From contig JADKDK010000002.1 in NCBI GenBank assembly GCA_016718385.1, positions 124,001 to 188,000 on the forward strand: DNA of 64,000 nt, written 5' to 3'. Shown in pieces: positions 27,713 to 36,933 of this stretch. A program made the position numbers and the translations under genes. The DNA comes from Gammaproteobacteria bacterium (GTDB lineage Bacteria > Pseudomonadota > Gammaproteobacteria > Pseudomonadales > UBA5518). The notes beneath the pieces are model-generated. The model saw only the letters and a list, made by a program, of their open reading frames with translations, ran no database searches and had not been told where the DNA came from. The number at the start of each line of letters is the position of its first letter. The first letter of the stretch is position 1.

Positions 27713-29083
27713 TCACGAATCCTCGAGGCTGTCACGCGACTCGGGGTCCACGTCGGGGCGTTCCTCGTCCTCCTCCTCGTCCTTCGCCGGCACCAGGGCG
27801 CGCGGCTCGTAGAGGTCCTCGGCGCTGGTCTCGATGCCGATGTGGAAGGCGGCGAACCCGGGCAGCACCACCTGGTCGACGGCCTTGCCGATCACGCGGC
27901 CGTCGTAGGGCGAGACGATATCGGCGCGCATGTTGGTGATCGGGTCGGTGACGCTGCCGAGCAGATCGCCCTCGGCTACCTGCTGTCCGAGTTCGGCCTT
28001 GCCGAACAGGATGCCGCCGGTTTCGGAGCGTACCCAGCGCGACTGGTAGTGCACCGCTACCGGGTTCCCCCAGACGCGCAGCTTGCGGTACATGCCGAGC
28101 TGGTCGATCAGCGCGAAGATGCCGCGCACCCCGTGCTCGACCTCATCGACCTGCAGGCGCATCGGTTCGCCCGCCTCCAGGGTGACGGCGGGAATGCCTC
28201 GTTCGACCGCAGCGCGGCGCAGGCTGCCCGCGGCACCGGGGCTGTGGATGATCGCGGTGGAGGTGAACGCTTCGGCGACGCGCACCACTTCCGGGCGACG
28301 CAGGTCGCCGCGTATCTGGGGCAGGTTACTGCGGTAGAAGGATCCGGTGTGCAGGTCGACCAGGATCGTGCAATGGGAAATGACCTGGTTGAAGAAGGAG
28401 TGCGCGATGCGCGAGGCCGAGCTGCCGCGCGGGTTGCCCGGGAAGTGCCGGTTCAGGTCGCGGCGGTCCGACAGGTAGCGCGAGGCACGCTTGAAGCCGA
28501 TGAGATTCACGATCGGCACGCCGACCAGGGTGCCGTGCAACTGCTGCGGGTCGACGTCGTAGAGCACGCGACGCACCATCTCGATGCCGTTCAGTTCGTC
28601 GCCGTGCACCGCTGCCGTCAGGCACAGCACCGGACCCTCGGCGGCCCCGTTCACCACCAGCACCGGCGTGGCCACCTCGATGCCCTCGAAGGATTCGGCT
28701 GGCTGCCAGGCCAGGCGTGCCGAGGTGCCCGGGGCCACTTCGGCCTCGAGCATCACGAAGGGTGCGATGGGGCTCTGGGGCAGATGCGCCACGTCGACAT
28801 CGTCGATGCTTCGCATGGCCTCGTCCTGGGCCTGATCGGACCGGGTCTCGACGTCGCGGCGGAATTGCTTCGTGTAGGCCTCGCCCGGACGCTCCATCAC
28901 CGGGGCGTCGAGGTCCACGTTGCGTGCGCGCCGCCGCGGCGGCGTGTCGGAAACTGTCGTTTCCGTCGCCGATGCGGGAGCATCAGGTACGGGAAGTGCC
29001 TCGTCCGCGGCGCGGGCGAAGCAGGCCGCTGCCAGTGCCAGCACGAGGCCGGCGGTGGCAGCGGCGGGGGCGCTCAGCCGCAC
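27713..29083 (-). CDS. Succinylglutamate desuccinylase/aspartoacylase-like M14 protein
   Basis: A 456-residue protein from a GTG at 29083, chosen because it gives a signal peptide (VRLSAPAAATAGLVLALAAACFARA). The start lies inside the end of nrdJb. The zinc-carboxypeptidase-like core shows AAVHGDELNG (metal His and Glu) near residue 150 and ILVDLHTGS (third metal ligand), plus RDLNRHFPG. A biotinyl-like C-terminal part (VTDPITNMRADIVSPYDGRVIG) is typical of AstE/AspA-like proteins. The acidic tail is EEEDEERP-rich. It probably removes an acyl group from an amino acid-like substrate in the periplasm; substrate unknown. Confidence 0.75.
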   Translation of the reverse strand: MRLSAPAAATAGLVLALAAACFARAADEALPVPDAPASATETTVSDTPPRRRARNVDLDAPVMERPGEAYTKQFRRDVETRSDQAQDEAMRSIDDVDVAHLPQSPIAPFVMLEAEVAPGTSARLAWQPAESFEGIEVATPVLVVNGAAEGPVLCLTAAVHGDELNGIEMVRRVLYDVDPQQLHGTLVGVPIVNLIGFKRASRYLSDRRDLNRHFPGNPRGSSASRIAHSFFNQVISHCTILVDLHTGSFYRSNLPQIRGDLRRPEVVRVAEAFTSTAIIHSPGAAGSLRRAAVERGIPAVTLEAGEPMRLQVDEVEHGVRGIFALIDQLGMYRKLRVWGNPVAVHYQSRWVRSETGGILFGKAELGQQVAEGDLLGSVTDPITNMRADIVSPYDGRVIGKAVDQVVLPGFAAFHIGIETSAEDLYEPRALVPAKDEEEDEERPDVDPESRDSLEDS

Positions 29084-29765
29084 TTCGAGTCGCCGCAACT
29101 CAGGCAGGTCATGCAGCCGTCCATCATGATCATGGCCTTGGTCATGCACTTGTTGCACAGCTGCGCGCCAGCGGGGTAGGGGTTGCGCTCCTCGGGGGCG
29201 GGGGGGCGTTCAGGCTGCGCGCCTCGAACTGTGCCCGCTTCTCGTCCATGATCCGCTTGGTGTGCTCGGGGATCTCCGCCGGCTGGATCATCCCGATGTC
29301 CATCAGGTGCCTCTCGATGCACTCGCCGATCTCGGCGACCAGCGAGGGCATGAAACGGCCGCCTTTCTTGAAATAGCCGCCCTTGGGGTCGAATACCGCC
29401 TTCAGCTCCTCGACCAGGAAGGTGCAGTCACCGCCCTTGCGGAACACGGCCGATACCACGCGCGTGAGCGCGAGCACCCACTGGAAGTGGTCCATGTTCT
29501 TCGAGTTGATGAAGATCTCGTAGGGGCGGCGCTGCTCGTGCGCGGTGCCCGGATTCAGCACGATGTCGTTGATCGTGACGTACAGTGCGTGCTCCGAGAG
29601 CGGTGTCTTGAGCTTGTAGGTGGCGCCGGGCAGCGTCTCGGGGCGCGAGACGTTCTCGTTCATGCTCTCGATCGCGCGCTCGAGCTCCTCGGCCACGGCC
29701 GGTTTCTCCGGCACGGCCTCCAGGACCTTGTAGCCCACGATGCGCTTGGCAATCTTGACGGTCAT
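29074..29765 (-). pseudogene. nrdJb: B12-dependent ribonucleotide reductase small chain NrdJb, frameshifted
   Basis: The N-terminal frame from 29765 (MTVKIAKRIVGYKVLE) fits NrdJb up to FEARSLNA, then loses the frame in a run of seven G on the plus strand (29200-29206). The correct ending ERNPYPAGAQLCNKC...CMTCLSCGDSKCG is in another frame and stops at 29074; an eighth G would join them. The Cys cluster at the end supplies reducing electrons or a zinc site in the NrdJ enzyme. Because the C-terminus is well conserved, a sequencing indel is more likely than real loss. It lies 14 bases after nrdJa. Confidence 0.85.
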
Positions 29766-29779
29766 GTTGCGGGTGCTCC

Positions 29780-31939
29780 TCAGAATTTACCGTAGTAGCC
29801 TTCTTTGATGGCCTCGAAGAGGTTCGCGGCGGTGTGCATCTCGCCGTCGTACTCCACTTCCTCGTTGCCTTTCAGTTCTACGGTGGTGCCGTCCTCGAGC
29901 TTGAACTGGTAGGTCGTCTTCTCGAGGTCCTTTTCCTTGACCAGGACACCCTGGAAGGCTTCCGGGTTGAAGCGGAACGTGGTGCAGCCCTTCAGGCCGT
30001 TCTGGTAGGCGTAGAAATAAACGTCCTTGAAGTCCTCGAACGGGATGTCGGTCGGCACGTTGATGGTCTTGGAGATCGACGAGTCTATCCACTTCTGCGA
30101 GGCCGCCTGGATGTCGACGTGCTCCTTCGGGGCTATGTCTTCGCTGGTGAGGAAGTACTCCGGCAGCTGTTCATCGGGATCGCCCGAGTACGGCGTGGCG
30201 CGCGCGTTCACCAGCTCGCGGTAGGCCAGCAGCTCGAAGGAATACACGTCGATCTTCTCCTTGGACTTCTTGCCCTCGCGGATGACGTTGCGCGAGTACT
30301 GGTGCGCGAAACTCGGCTCGATGCCGTTCGAGGCGTTGTTGGCGAGCGACAGCGAGATCGTGCCGGTCGGTGCGATCGAGGAGTGGTGCGTGAAGCGGCA
30401 GCCCTCCTGGGCAAGCGCTTCCACCAGCTCCGGTTCCACCGAGGCGACGCGCTGCATGTAGCGGCTGTAGCGCGCGTGCAGGATACGTCCGGGCACGAGA
30501 TCGCCGATCTTGAAGCCGTCACGCACCATTTCCGGGCGTTTTGCCAGCATTTCCGCCGTCACCGTGAACGCCTCGTTCATGATCGGCGCGGGTCCTTTCT
30601 CGCGCGCCAGCTCGAGCCCGGTGCGCCAGCCCGTCAACGCGAGCTCGCGCGAGACGCGTTCGGTGAACTCCACCGCCTCGGCGCTGCCGTACTTCATGCG
30701 CAGCATCGTCAGGGTGGAGCCGAGGCCGAGGAAGCCCATGCCGTGGCGGCGCTTGTTCTCGATCTCGTGGCGTTGCTGCTCGAGCGGCAGGCCGCTCATC
30801 TCCACCACGTTGTCGAGCATGCGCGTGAACACCGCCACCACCTCGCGGAAGGTGGTCCAGTCGAAGCGGGCATCCTCGCGAAACGGCGCCTGCACGAAGC
30901 GGGTGAGGTTCACCGAGCCGAGCAGGCAGCTGCCGTAGGGCGGCAGGGGCTGTTCGCCGCAGGGGTTGGTGGCGCGGATGTTCTCGCAGAACCAGTTGTT
31001 GTTCTGCTCGTTGACCTTGTCGATCAGGATGAAGCCCGGCTCGGCGAAGTCGTAGGTCGAGATCATGATGACGTTCCAGAGCTTGCGCGCCTTCACGCTC
31101 TTGTAGATCCGGCAGGCGACGCGCCCCTCGGCGTCGCTGACGTATCCCCTGGCGTGCGGGAAATGCCGCCAGATCACCTCGTCGCTGTTGCCGATGTCGT
31201 AGTCGCCGTCCTCGAGTTCCTTGGCGGAGATCGGGAAGGACAGGGGCCAGTCCTCGTCGCGCGCCACCGCCTGCATGAACTCCTCGGTCACCAGCAGCGA
31301 CAGGTTGAACTGGCGCAGGCGGCCGTTCTCGCGCTTGGCGCGGATGAACTCGACCACGTCCGGGTGGCTGATGTCGAAGGTGCCCATCTGCGCCCCGCGG
31401 CGCCCGCCGGCCGAGGACACGGTGAAACACATCTTGTCGAAGATGTCCATGAACGACAGCGGGCCGCTGGTGTAGGCCCCGGCGCCCGAGACATAGGCGC
31501 CCTTGGGGCGCAGCGTCGAGAACTCGTAGCCGATGCCGCAACCGGCCTTCAGCGTCAGGCCCGCCTCGAGGTTCTTCTCGAGGATGCCGAGCATCGAATC
31601 CTCGATGGTGCCGGAGACGGTGCAGTTGATGGTCGAGGTCGCGGGCTTGTGCTCCTGGGCGCCGGCGTTGGAAATGATACGCCCGGCCGGGATCGCGCCA
31701 TTGCGCAGGGCCCACACGAAACGCTCGTACCAGTGCTGGCGCAATTCCTCGGATTCGACCTCGGACAGCGCCTGTGCCACCCGGCGATAGGTGCCGTCGA
31801 TGGTCTCGTCGAGCGGGTTGCCCGCCTTGTCCTTCAGGCGGTACTTGCGGTCCCAGATATCTTCCGAGGCCGGTTGCAGGGCCGCGGGGACCTCCGCGCT
31901 GCGACTGGTGGTTCTGACCTTGAGTGCTTCTATGGACAT
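29780..31939 (-). CDS. nrdJa: Adenosylcobalamin-dependent ribonucleotide reductase, NrdJa
   Basis: A 719-residue class II ribonucleotide reductase large chain, making dNTPs with or without oxygen. The start is MSIEALKVR at 31939; a longer frame to 32152 runs through the promoter. Motifs are STINCTVSGTIEDSM with the first redox Cys, KAGCGIGYEFSTLRPKG, NPCGEQPLPPYGSCLLGSVNL with the thiyl-radical Cys, and APTGTISLSLANNASNGIEP. The C-terminal part and electron-relay Cys are split onto NrdJb, as in Pseudomonas. NrdR boxes lie about 125-170 bases upstream. No cobalamin riboswitch was seen. Confidence 0.95.
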   Translation of the reverse strand: MSIEALKVRTTSRSAEVPAALQPASEDIWDRKYRLKDKAGNPLDETIDGTYRRVAQALSEVESEELRQHWYERFVWALRNGAIPAGRIISNAGAQEHKPATSTINCTVSGTIEDSMLGILEKNLEAGLTLKAGCGIGYEFSTLRPKGAYVSGAGAYTSGPLSFMDIFDKMCFTVSSAGGRRGAQMGTFDISHPDVVEFIRAKRENGRLRQFNLSLLVTEEFMQAVARDEDWPLSFPISAKELEDGDYDIGNSDEVIWRHFPHARGYVSDAEGRVACRIYKSVKARKLWNVIMISTYDFAEPGFILIDKVNEQNNNWFCENIRATNPCGEQPLPPYGSCLLGSVNLTRFVQAPFREDARFDWTTFREVVAVFTRMLDNVVEMSGLPLEQQRHEIENKRRHGMGFLGLGSTLTMLRMKYGSAEAVEFTERVSRELALTGWRTGLELAREKGPAPIMNEAFTVTAEMLAKRPEMVRDGFKIGDLVPGRILHARYSRYMQRVASVEPELVEALAQEGCRFTHHSSIAPTGTISLSLANNASNGIEPSFAHQYSRNVIREGKKSKEKIDVYSFELLAYRELVNARATPYSGDPDEQLPEYFLTSEDIAPKEHVDIQAASQKWIDSSISKTINVPTDIPFEDFKDVYFYAYQNGLKGCTTFRFNPEAFQGVLVKEKDLEKTTYQFKLEDGTTVELKGNEEVEYDGEMHTAANLFEAIKEGYYGKF

Positions 31940-32062
31940 GTGCGCCTCGCTCGTGTTCTTGGCCGGTTGATTTTGCGAGAGTTTTTTTCCGGTTGGCCGC
32001 TCCCGACGCATGAAAATCCCCCTCATCGGCAGATGACGTGATGGTGCGTTCGGGGAATCAAA

Positions 32063-32111
32063 ACTCAAGATGCAGTGTAATGGAGGTGTGTCAAAACACA
32101 ACATGTAGTGG
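32063..32111 (-). promoter_or_regulatory. Two NrdR boxes upstream of nrdJab
   Basis: Two 16-bp elements, ACTCAAGATGCAGTGT (32063-32078) and ACACAACATGTAGTGG (32096-32111), match the NrdR pattern ACAC-WATATATW-GTGT and lie 33 bp apart start to start, near three helical turns. NrdR represses ribonucleotide reductase genes when dATP is high. The 318-base gap 31940-32257 holds these and nothing else recognisable. Confidence 0.7.
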
Positions 32112-32257
32112 CAAAGTTTTTTGCCTGCCCACCATTGGCAGGGACTTTGCACGGTCCCGGCGCTCCCTCCGGGCCTCCGTCATCAGGGGGCGCAGCCTGG
32201 CCCTGCGCAGCCCTTTTCGCTAGCATCCGCCCCGCTTGCCTCTACGGGAATTCCTCC

Positions 32258-32449
32258 ATGCGTGCATCGGCCCTCGGCCTCCCGCTGCTTTGCTGCTGCA
32301 TTGCGGGTGCGCGCGCCATCGGGCCCGGGTTGCGCGAGGAGTTCGCCATCCACCAGGCCGGAATCTACGCGGTCGGCGCGGTCGATGCCGGGGGGGGCGA
32401 GGCGATGGTCGGTCCCGTGCACGACATGGCCCTGGACACCAACGCTTGA
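32258..32449 (+). CDS. Small secreted hypothetical protein
   Basis: A 63-residue frame with a signal-like start (MRASALGLPLLCCCIAGARA) and no recognised domain. The ribosome site is poor, and a run of eight G at about 32390 makes the frame uncertain. The stop TGA overlaps the TTG start of the next gene, which would allow reinitiation. It may be a leader or not a gene at all. Confidence 0.3.
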   Translation: MRASALGLPLLCCCIAGARAIGPGLREEFAIHQAGIYAVGAVDAGGGEAMVGPVHDMALDTNA

Positions 32450-33225
32450 CGCGACAGCTGCGCATACTCACCTACAACATCCACAAGGGCTATTGCTCCG
32501 GCAACCGCCGTTTCGTCCTCGAGGGTATGCGGGCGCTGATCGCCGAGACGGGCGCCGACCTCGTGTTCCTGCAGGAGATCCATGGCCGCCACAGCGGCCA
32601 TGCCCGCCACGAGGGGCGCTACAGCTATCCCGAACAGCCGCATTTCGAGTATCTCGCCGACCAGTCCTGGCCGCACTACGCCTACGGGCGCAACGCCATT
32701 TATCGCAAGGGCGATCACGGCAACGCGATCCTCAGCAAGTTTCCATTCGTACGCTGGGAAAACATCAACGTCGCGCTTTTTCCCCGCTCCAGCCGCAGCA
32801 TCCTGCACGGGGTGATCGAGATCCCCGAGAGCGGCTTTCGCCTGCACACGCTGTGCGTGCACCTCGGGCTGCTCGAGCAGGAGCGCCGCGGCCAGCTCGA
32901 GACGCTCGCCGAACGCATCGAGTCGCACGTGCCGCACGACGAGCCGCTGATCATTGCCGGCGACTTCAACGACTGGCGCCGCCGCGCCGGGCGCCACCTG
33001 CACGCCAGCCTCGGGGTGGACGAGCTGTTCCTCGAGCTCGAGGGGCGGCATGCGCGCAGCTTCCCGGTCTGGCAGCCGCTGCTCGCGATGGACCGGATCT
33101 ATTATCGCGGGGTGCGGCCGCTCTCGTGCCAGCGTCTCAGTGCCGGGCCCTGGCGCGAGCTCTCGGACCACGCGGCGCTGATGGGGGAGTTCAGCCTCCC
33201 GCGCAAGCGTCGCGGATCTCAGTGA
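32446..33225 (+). CDS. Endonuclease/exonuclease/phosphatase family protein
   Basis: A 259-residue protein with the EEP fold: LTYNIHKG near residue 7, Glu of FLQEIH near 42, GDFNDW near 170 and SDHAALMGEF at the end, the standard metal and catalytic set. No ATG lies before the first motif, so the TTG at 32446 is proposed; it overlaps the stop of the preceding small frame. Close relatives are cytosolic EEP proteins often paired with cardiolipin synthase genes; substrate could be DNA, a phospholipid or a nucleotide. Its stop overlaps the convergent dnaE2 stop by 7 bases. Confidence 0.8.
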   Translation: MTRQLRILTYNIHKGYCSGNRRFVLEGMRALIAETGADLVFLQEIHGRHSGHARHEGRYSYPEQPHFEYLADQSWPHYAYGRNAIYRKGDHGNAILSKFPFVRWENINVALFPRSSRSILHGVIEIPESGFRLHTLCVHLGLLEQERRGQLETLAERIESHVPHDEPLIIAGDFNDWRRRAGRHLHASLGVDELFLELEGRHARSFPVWQPLLAMDRIYYRGVRPLSCQRLSAGPWRELSDHAALMGEFSLPRKRRGSQ

Positions 33226-36200
33226 AAATCGCGTGAGCGCGTCTGCAGCGCGCCCAGCGCGGCGCTGTGGTCGAGGATCTCGCCCGCGATCACGTGGATC
33301 ACACTGTCGCGGCTCTCCATCACGCCCTTCACCAGCAGCAGTTGCCCGCGCAGCAGCGCCTTGCGAAAGCGCTCCTGGCGGTCACGCCACACCACGACGT
33401 TGATGTTGCCGGTCTCGTCCTCCAGCGTGAGGAACAGAACGCCGCTCGCGGTGCCGGGGCGCTGGCGGCCGGTGACCAGTCCGGCCACGCGCACGAAACG
33501 GCCGCTGTTCAGCGCCTGCAACTGGTGCGCGCTGCGGCAGCCCGCGAAGGGCGCTCGCGTACGCAGCAGCGCCAGCGGATGGCGCCCCAGCGTGAGCCCG
33601 ATGCTGCGATAGTCCTGCACCAGGTCCTCGGCTTCCCCGGGCGCGGGCAGCTCGACCGCATCGTGCAGCAGCTGCGCGGCGGCGCTCTCGGCGCGGTCGA
33701 ACAGGGGGCGGGGCTCCTCGATCGCCGCGGCCTGCCAGTGCGCCTGGTGGCGGTGGCCGCCGAGGCGCCCCAGCGCGCCGGCGCCGGCCAGCAGGTCCAG
33801 CTCGCCGCGATCGAGCAGCGCGCGGCGCGCGAGGTCGTGCAGGTCGTCGAAGGCCCGGTGCCGGCGCGCGGCGATGATGCGCCCGGCCGCGGCGGCGTTG
33901 AAGCCGCTGATCTGGCGCAGGCCGAGCCGCAGTGCGGGGTCTTGCCCGTCGCGCGTCTCCAGCGTGCAGTCCCACTCGCTGCGGTCCACGTCGACAGGCA
34001 GCACCGTGACGCCGTGGCGGCGCAGGTCCTGCACCAGCTGCGAGGGTGAGTAGAAGCCCATCGGCTGGCTGTTCAGCAGCGCGCAGCAGAAGGCAGCCGG
34101 GTAGTGGCACTTCAGCCAGGCCGAGGCGTAGGCCAGCAGCGCGAAGCTCGCCGCGTGCGACTCGGGGAAACCGTAGTCCCCGAAGCCCTTCATCTGGTTG
34201 AACAGGCGCTCGGCGAACTCGCGGCTGTGGCCGCGTGCGAGCATGCCGTTGATGACCTTGTCCTCGAAGGCGGCGAGCGTGCCGTTGCGTTTCCAGGCTG
34301 CCATCGCGCGGCGTAGCTGGTCGGCCTCGCCGCCGCTGAACCCGGCCGCGACCATCGCGAGCTTGATCACCTGCTCCTGGAAAATCGGCACGCCCAGTGT
34401 GCGTTCCAGCACGGCGCGAACCTCCTCGTTGGGATAGGTGACGGGCTCGAGTCCCTGGCGACGCTTCAGGTAGGGGTGGACCATGTCGCCCTGGATCGGC
34501 CCCGGGCGCACGATCGCCACCTCGATCACCAGGTCGTAGAAGGTGCGCGGCTTCAGCCGCGGCAGCATCGCCATCTGCGCGCGCGATTCGACCTGGAACA
34601 CGCCCACGCTGTCGGCGCGCGCGAGCATCGCGAAGGTGCAGGGGTCCTCGGCCGGGATGCGGCTCATGTCGATCTCCACGCCGTGGGCGCTGCGGATCAG
34701 CGCGAAGCTGCGGCGCAGCGCGCTCAGCATGCCGAGCGCGAGGATGTCGACCTTCAGCAGACCCAGCGCCTCGATATCGTTCTTGTCCCACTGGATCACG
34801 GTGCGATCCATCATCGCGGCGTTCTCGACCGGCACCAGCGCCGAGATGGGGCTGCGCGTGATGATGAAGCCGCCGACGTGCTGCGAGAGGTGGCGCGGGA
34901 AGCCGAGGATCTCGTGCACCAGGCGCATGAAATGCCCGGCCATGCTGCTCGCGGCGGCGAGATTCTCCTCCTCGAAGCGCCGCGCGAGGTCGCCGTGGCG
35001 GTCCCACCACGACAGCGACTTCGCCAGCTGCTCGACGAACAGCGGATCGAGCCCCAGCGCCTTGCCCACGTCGCGCACCGCGCTGCGCGGGCGATAACTG
35101 ATGATGGTCGCGGCGAGCGCGGCGCGTTCGCGCGTGTACTTGCGGTAGATGTACTGGATGACTTCCTCGCGCCGCTCGTGCTCGAAGTCGACGTCGATGT
35201 CGGGCGGTTCGTTGCGTTCCTTCGAGATGAAGCGCTCGAACAGCACGGCGCTGCGATCCGGGTCGACCTCGGTGATGAACAGGCAGTAGCACACGGCGGA
35301 ATTGGCCGCCGAGCCGCGGCCCTGGCACAGGATGCCGTTGCCGCGCGCGAACTGCACGAGATCGTGCACGGTAAGGAAATAGTATTCGTAGGCAAGCTCG
35401 GCGATCAGTACGAGCTCCTTCTCGATCAGCGCCTGCGCGCGCGGCGGCACGCCGTCGGGCCAGCGCTGCTGCGCGCCCGCGAGCACCAGCCGGCGCAGCC
35501 AGGCCGCCGGCGTCATGCCCGGCGGCACGACTTCCTCGGGGTACTCGTAGCGCAGTTCCCCGAGCGTGAAGGAACAGCGCTGTGCGATACGCACGCTTTC
35601 GGCCAGCAGCGCCGCCGGGTAGAGGCGGCGCAGCTGTTCGAGCGCGCGCAGGTGGCGCTCGGCATTGGCGGCAAGGCGCGTGCCCAGTTGCTGCACCGGG
35701 GTGTTCAGGCGGATCGCGCACAGCGTGTCGGCGAGCGCCTTGCGCTGCGCGACGTGCATCTCGACCCCGCCGCAGGCGACCATCGGCAAGCCGAGCCGGG
35801 AGGCGAGCTGGTAGAGGCGCAGGTAGCGCTGCTGCTCGTCGGCGCCGAGCAGCAGTTCGACCCCGAGCCAGAGCCTCCCGGCGAACAGGGTGCCGAGTGC
35901 CTCGCCCTGGCGCTGCAGGGGCTCGATCGCGGCGGCGCCCGGCAGCCAGATCGCCAGGCAGTGGCGCGCGTTCACCTCGAAGTCGCGCAGCTGCACCGCG
36001 TATTCGCCCTTGGGGCTGCGCCGGCGCGCCAGCGTGATCAGGCCCGAGAGCTCGGCGTAGGCACGGCGGTCGGGCGCCAGCAGCACCAGCAGCAGTTCGC
36101 CGTCGAGGTGGAACTCGGCGCCGATGATCAGGTGCAGGCCGTGCTCGCGCGCCGCCACGTGGGCCTTGACCACGCCGGCCAGCGAGCACTCGTCGGTGAT

Positions 36201-36311
36201 CGCGAGCGCGCGGTAGCCCTGCCGCGCGGCCTCGGCGACCAGCTCCTCGGGGTGCGAGGCGCCGCGCAGGAAGCTGAAATTGCTGACGCAGTGCAGTTCG
36301 GCGTAGGACAT
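33219..36311 (-). CDS. dnaE2: Error-prone DNA polymerase DnaE2
   Basis: A 1,030-residue C-family polymerase. The start MSYAELHCVSNFSFLRGASHPEEL at 36311 is the standard DnaE2 N-terminus (PHP domain). Polymerase motifs include GRGSAANSAVCY near 340, PDIDVDFEHERREEV near 385 and the palm/finger region QHVGGF; an OB-fold and tail with RSRDFH close it. The length separates it from the longer replicative DnaE. It performs damage-induced mutagenic synthesis, normally with ImuA/ImuB, whose genes are not beside it here. A LexA box sits 25 bases before the start. Confidence 0.93.
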   Translation of the reverse strand: MSYAELHCVSNFSFLRGASHPEELVAEAARQGYRALAITDECSLAGVVKAHVAAREHGLHLIIGAEFHLDGELLLVLLAPDRRAYAELSGLITLARRRSPKGEYAVQLRDFEVNARHCLAIWLPGAAAIEPLQRQGEALGTLFAGRLWLGVELLLGADEQQRYLRLYQLASRLGLPMVACGGVEMHVAQRKALADTLCAIRLNTPVQQLGTRLAANAERHLRALEQLRRLYPAALLAESVRIAQRCSFTLGELRYEYPEEVVPPGMTPAAWLRRLVLAGAQQRWPDGVPPRAQALIEKELVLIAELAYEYYFLTVHDLVQFARGNGILCQGRGSAANSAVCYCLFITEVDPDRSAVLFERFISKERNEPPDIDVDFEHERREEVIQYIYRKYTRERAALAATIISYRPRSAVRDVGKALGLDPLFVEQLAKSLSWWDRHGDLARRFEEENLAAASSMAGHFMRLVHEILGFPRHLSQHVGGFIITRSPISALVPVENAAMMDRTVIQWDKNDIEALGLLKVDILALGMLSALRRSFALIRSAHGVEIDMSRIPAEDPCTFAMLARADSVGVFQVESRAQMAMLPRLKPRTFYDLVIEVAIVRPGPIQGDMVHPYLKRRQGLEPVTYPNEEVRAVLERTLGVPIFQEQVIKLAMVAAGFSGGEADQLRRAMAAWKRNGTLAAFEDKVINGMLARGHSREFAERLFNQMKGFGDYGFPESHAASFALLAYASAWLKCHYPAAFCCALLNSQPMGFYSPSQLVQDLRRHGVTVLPVDVDRSEWDCTLETRDGQDPALRLGLRQISGFNAAAAGRIIAARRHRAFDDLHDLARRALLDRGELDLLAGAGALGRLGGHRHQAHWQAAAIEEPRPLFDRAESAAAQLLHDAVELPAPGEAEDLVQDYRSIGLTLGRHPLALLRTRAPFAGCRSAHQLQALNSGRFVRVAGLVTGRQRPGTASGVLFLTLEDETGNINVVVWRDRQERFRKALLRGQLLLVKGVMESRDSVIHVIAGEILDHSAALGALQTRSRDFH

Positions 36312-36335
36312 CTTCGGGACGCGGCCGGGCGTTAT

Positions 36336-36351
36336 CTGTATGTATATACAG
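36336..36351 (-). promoter_or_regulatory. LexA (SOS) box of dnaE2
   Basis: CTGTATGTATATACAG matches the gammaproteobacterial LexA box CTGT-N8-ACAG with the usual AT-alternating centre. It lies 24 bases upstream of the dnaE2 ATG and 67 bases from the divergent ycgN start, so LexA should repress dnaE2 and could also affect ycgN. Confidence 0.9.
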
Positions 36352-36418
36352 TACATAAAGCCTTTGCGGCTGCCAACCGCTAACATGCGCACCTCGATAC
36401 CGCAGATGGATTCCCCCG

Positions 36419-36868
36419 ATGGCCGCCCGCGCCGCACCCTTCTGGAGCAGCAAGACCCTCGATCAACTGAATCGGCAAGAATGGGAGTCGTTGTGCGATG
36501 GCTGCGGGCTGTGCTGCCTGCAGAAGCTCGAGGACGAGTACACGCGACGGGTCTACTACACCAATGTGGCTTGCAAACTGCTCGACCTGGAGAGCTGCCA
36601 GTGCAGCAACTACGCGCGGCGCCAGGAGTACGTGCCCGACTGCATCGCGCTCACGCCCGGCGATGCCGATGCCTACCGCTGGCTCCCCGAGACTTGCGCC
36701 TACCGCCTGATCGCCCAGGGCGACGAACTGCCCCCCTGGCACCACCTGGTCTGCGGCGATCGCGGCGCGGTGCATCGTGCCGGCGTCTCGCGCGCCGGCC
36801 AGATGCTGCCGGAGGCCGCCGTGCCCGAGGACGCCTGGGAAGAGCACATCATCTTCCGCATCGGCTGA
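36419..36868 (+). CDS. ycgN: YcgN-family cysteine cluster protein
   Basis: A 149-residue member of UPF0260. The family Cys pattern is visible: CDGCGLCCLQKLED near residue 26, NVACKLLD, CQCSNYARR and PDC, with ending VPEDAWEEHIIFRIG. The cluster probably binds Fe-S or zinc; the role is unknown. It is divergent from dnaE2 across a 107-base region holding the LexA box. Confidence 0.9.
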   Translation: MAARAAPFWSSKTLDQLNRQEWESLCDGCGLCCLQKLEDEYTRRVYYTNVACKLLDLESCQCSNYARRQEYVPDCIALTPGDADAYRWLPETCAYRLIAQGDELPPWHHLVCGDRGAVHRAGVSRAGQMLPEAAVPEDAWEEHIIFRIG

Positions 36869-36933
36869 GGCCGGCCGGGCGCGCTCATGCCATGAAAGAA
36901 ATTCGCTCCGTGTTTGTACGAGGAAACTGAACC

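Noticed and set aside
31940..32257. Cobalamin riboswitch before nrdJ
   Set aside because: No B12-box-like sequence or fold was seen; two NrdR boxes explain the region.
33382..36453. 1,023-residue Arg/Ala-rich frame inside dnaE2
   Set aside because: It is an alternative frame on the same strand as the clear DnaE2 gene, a usual high-GC shadow.
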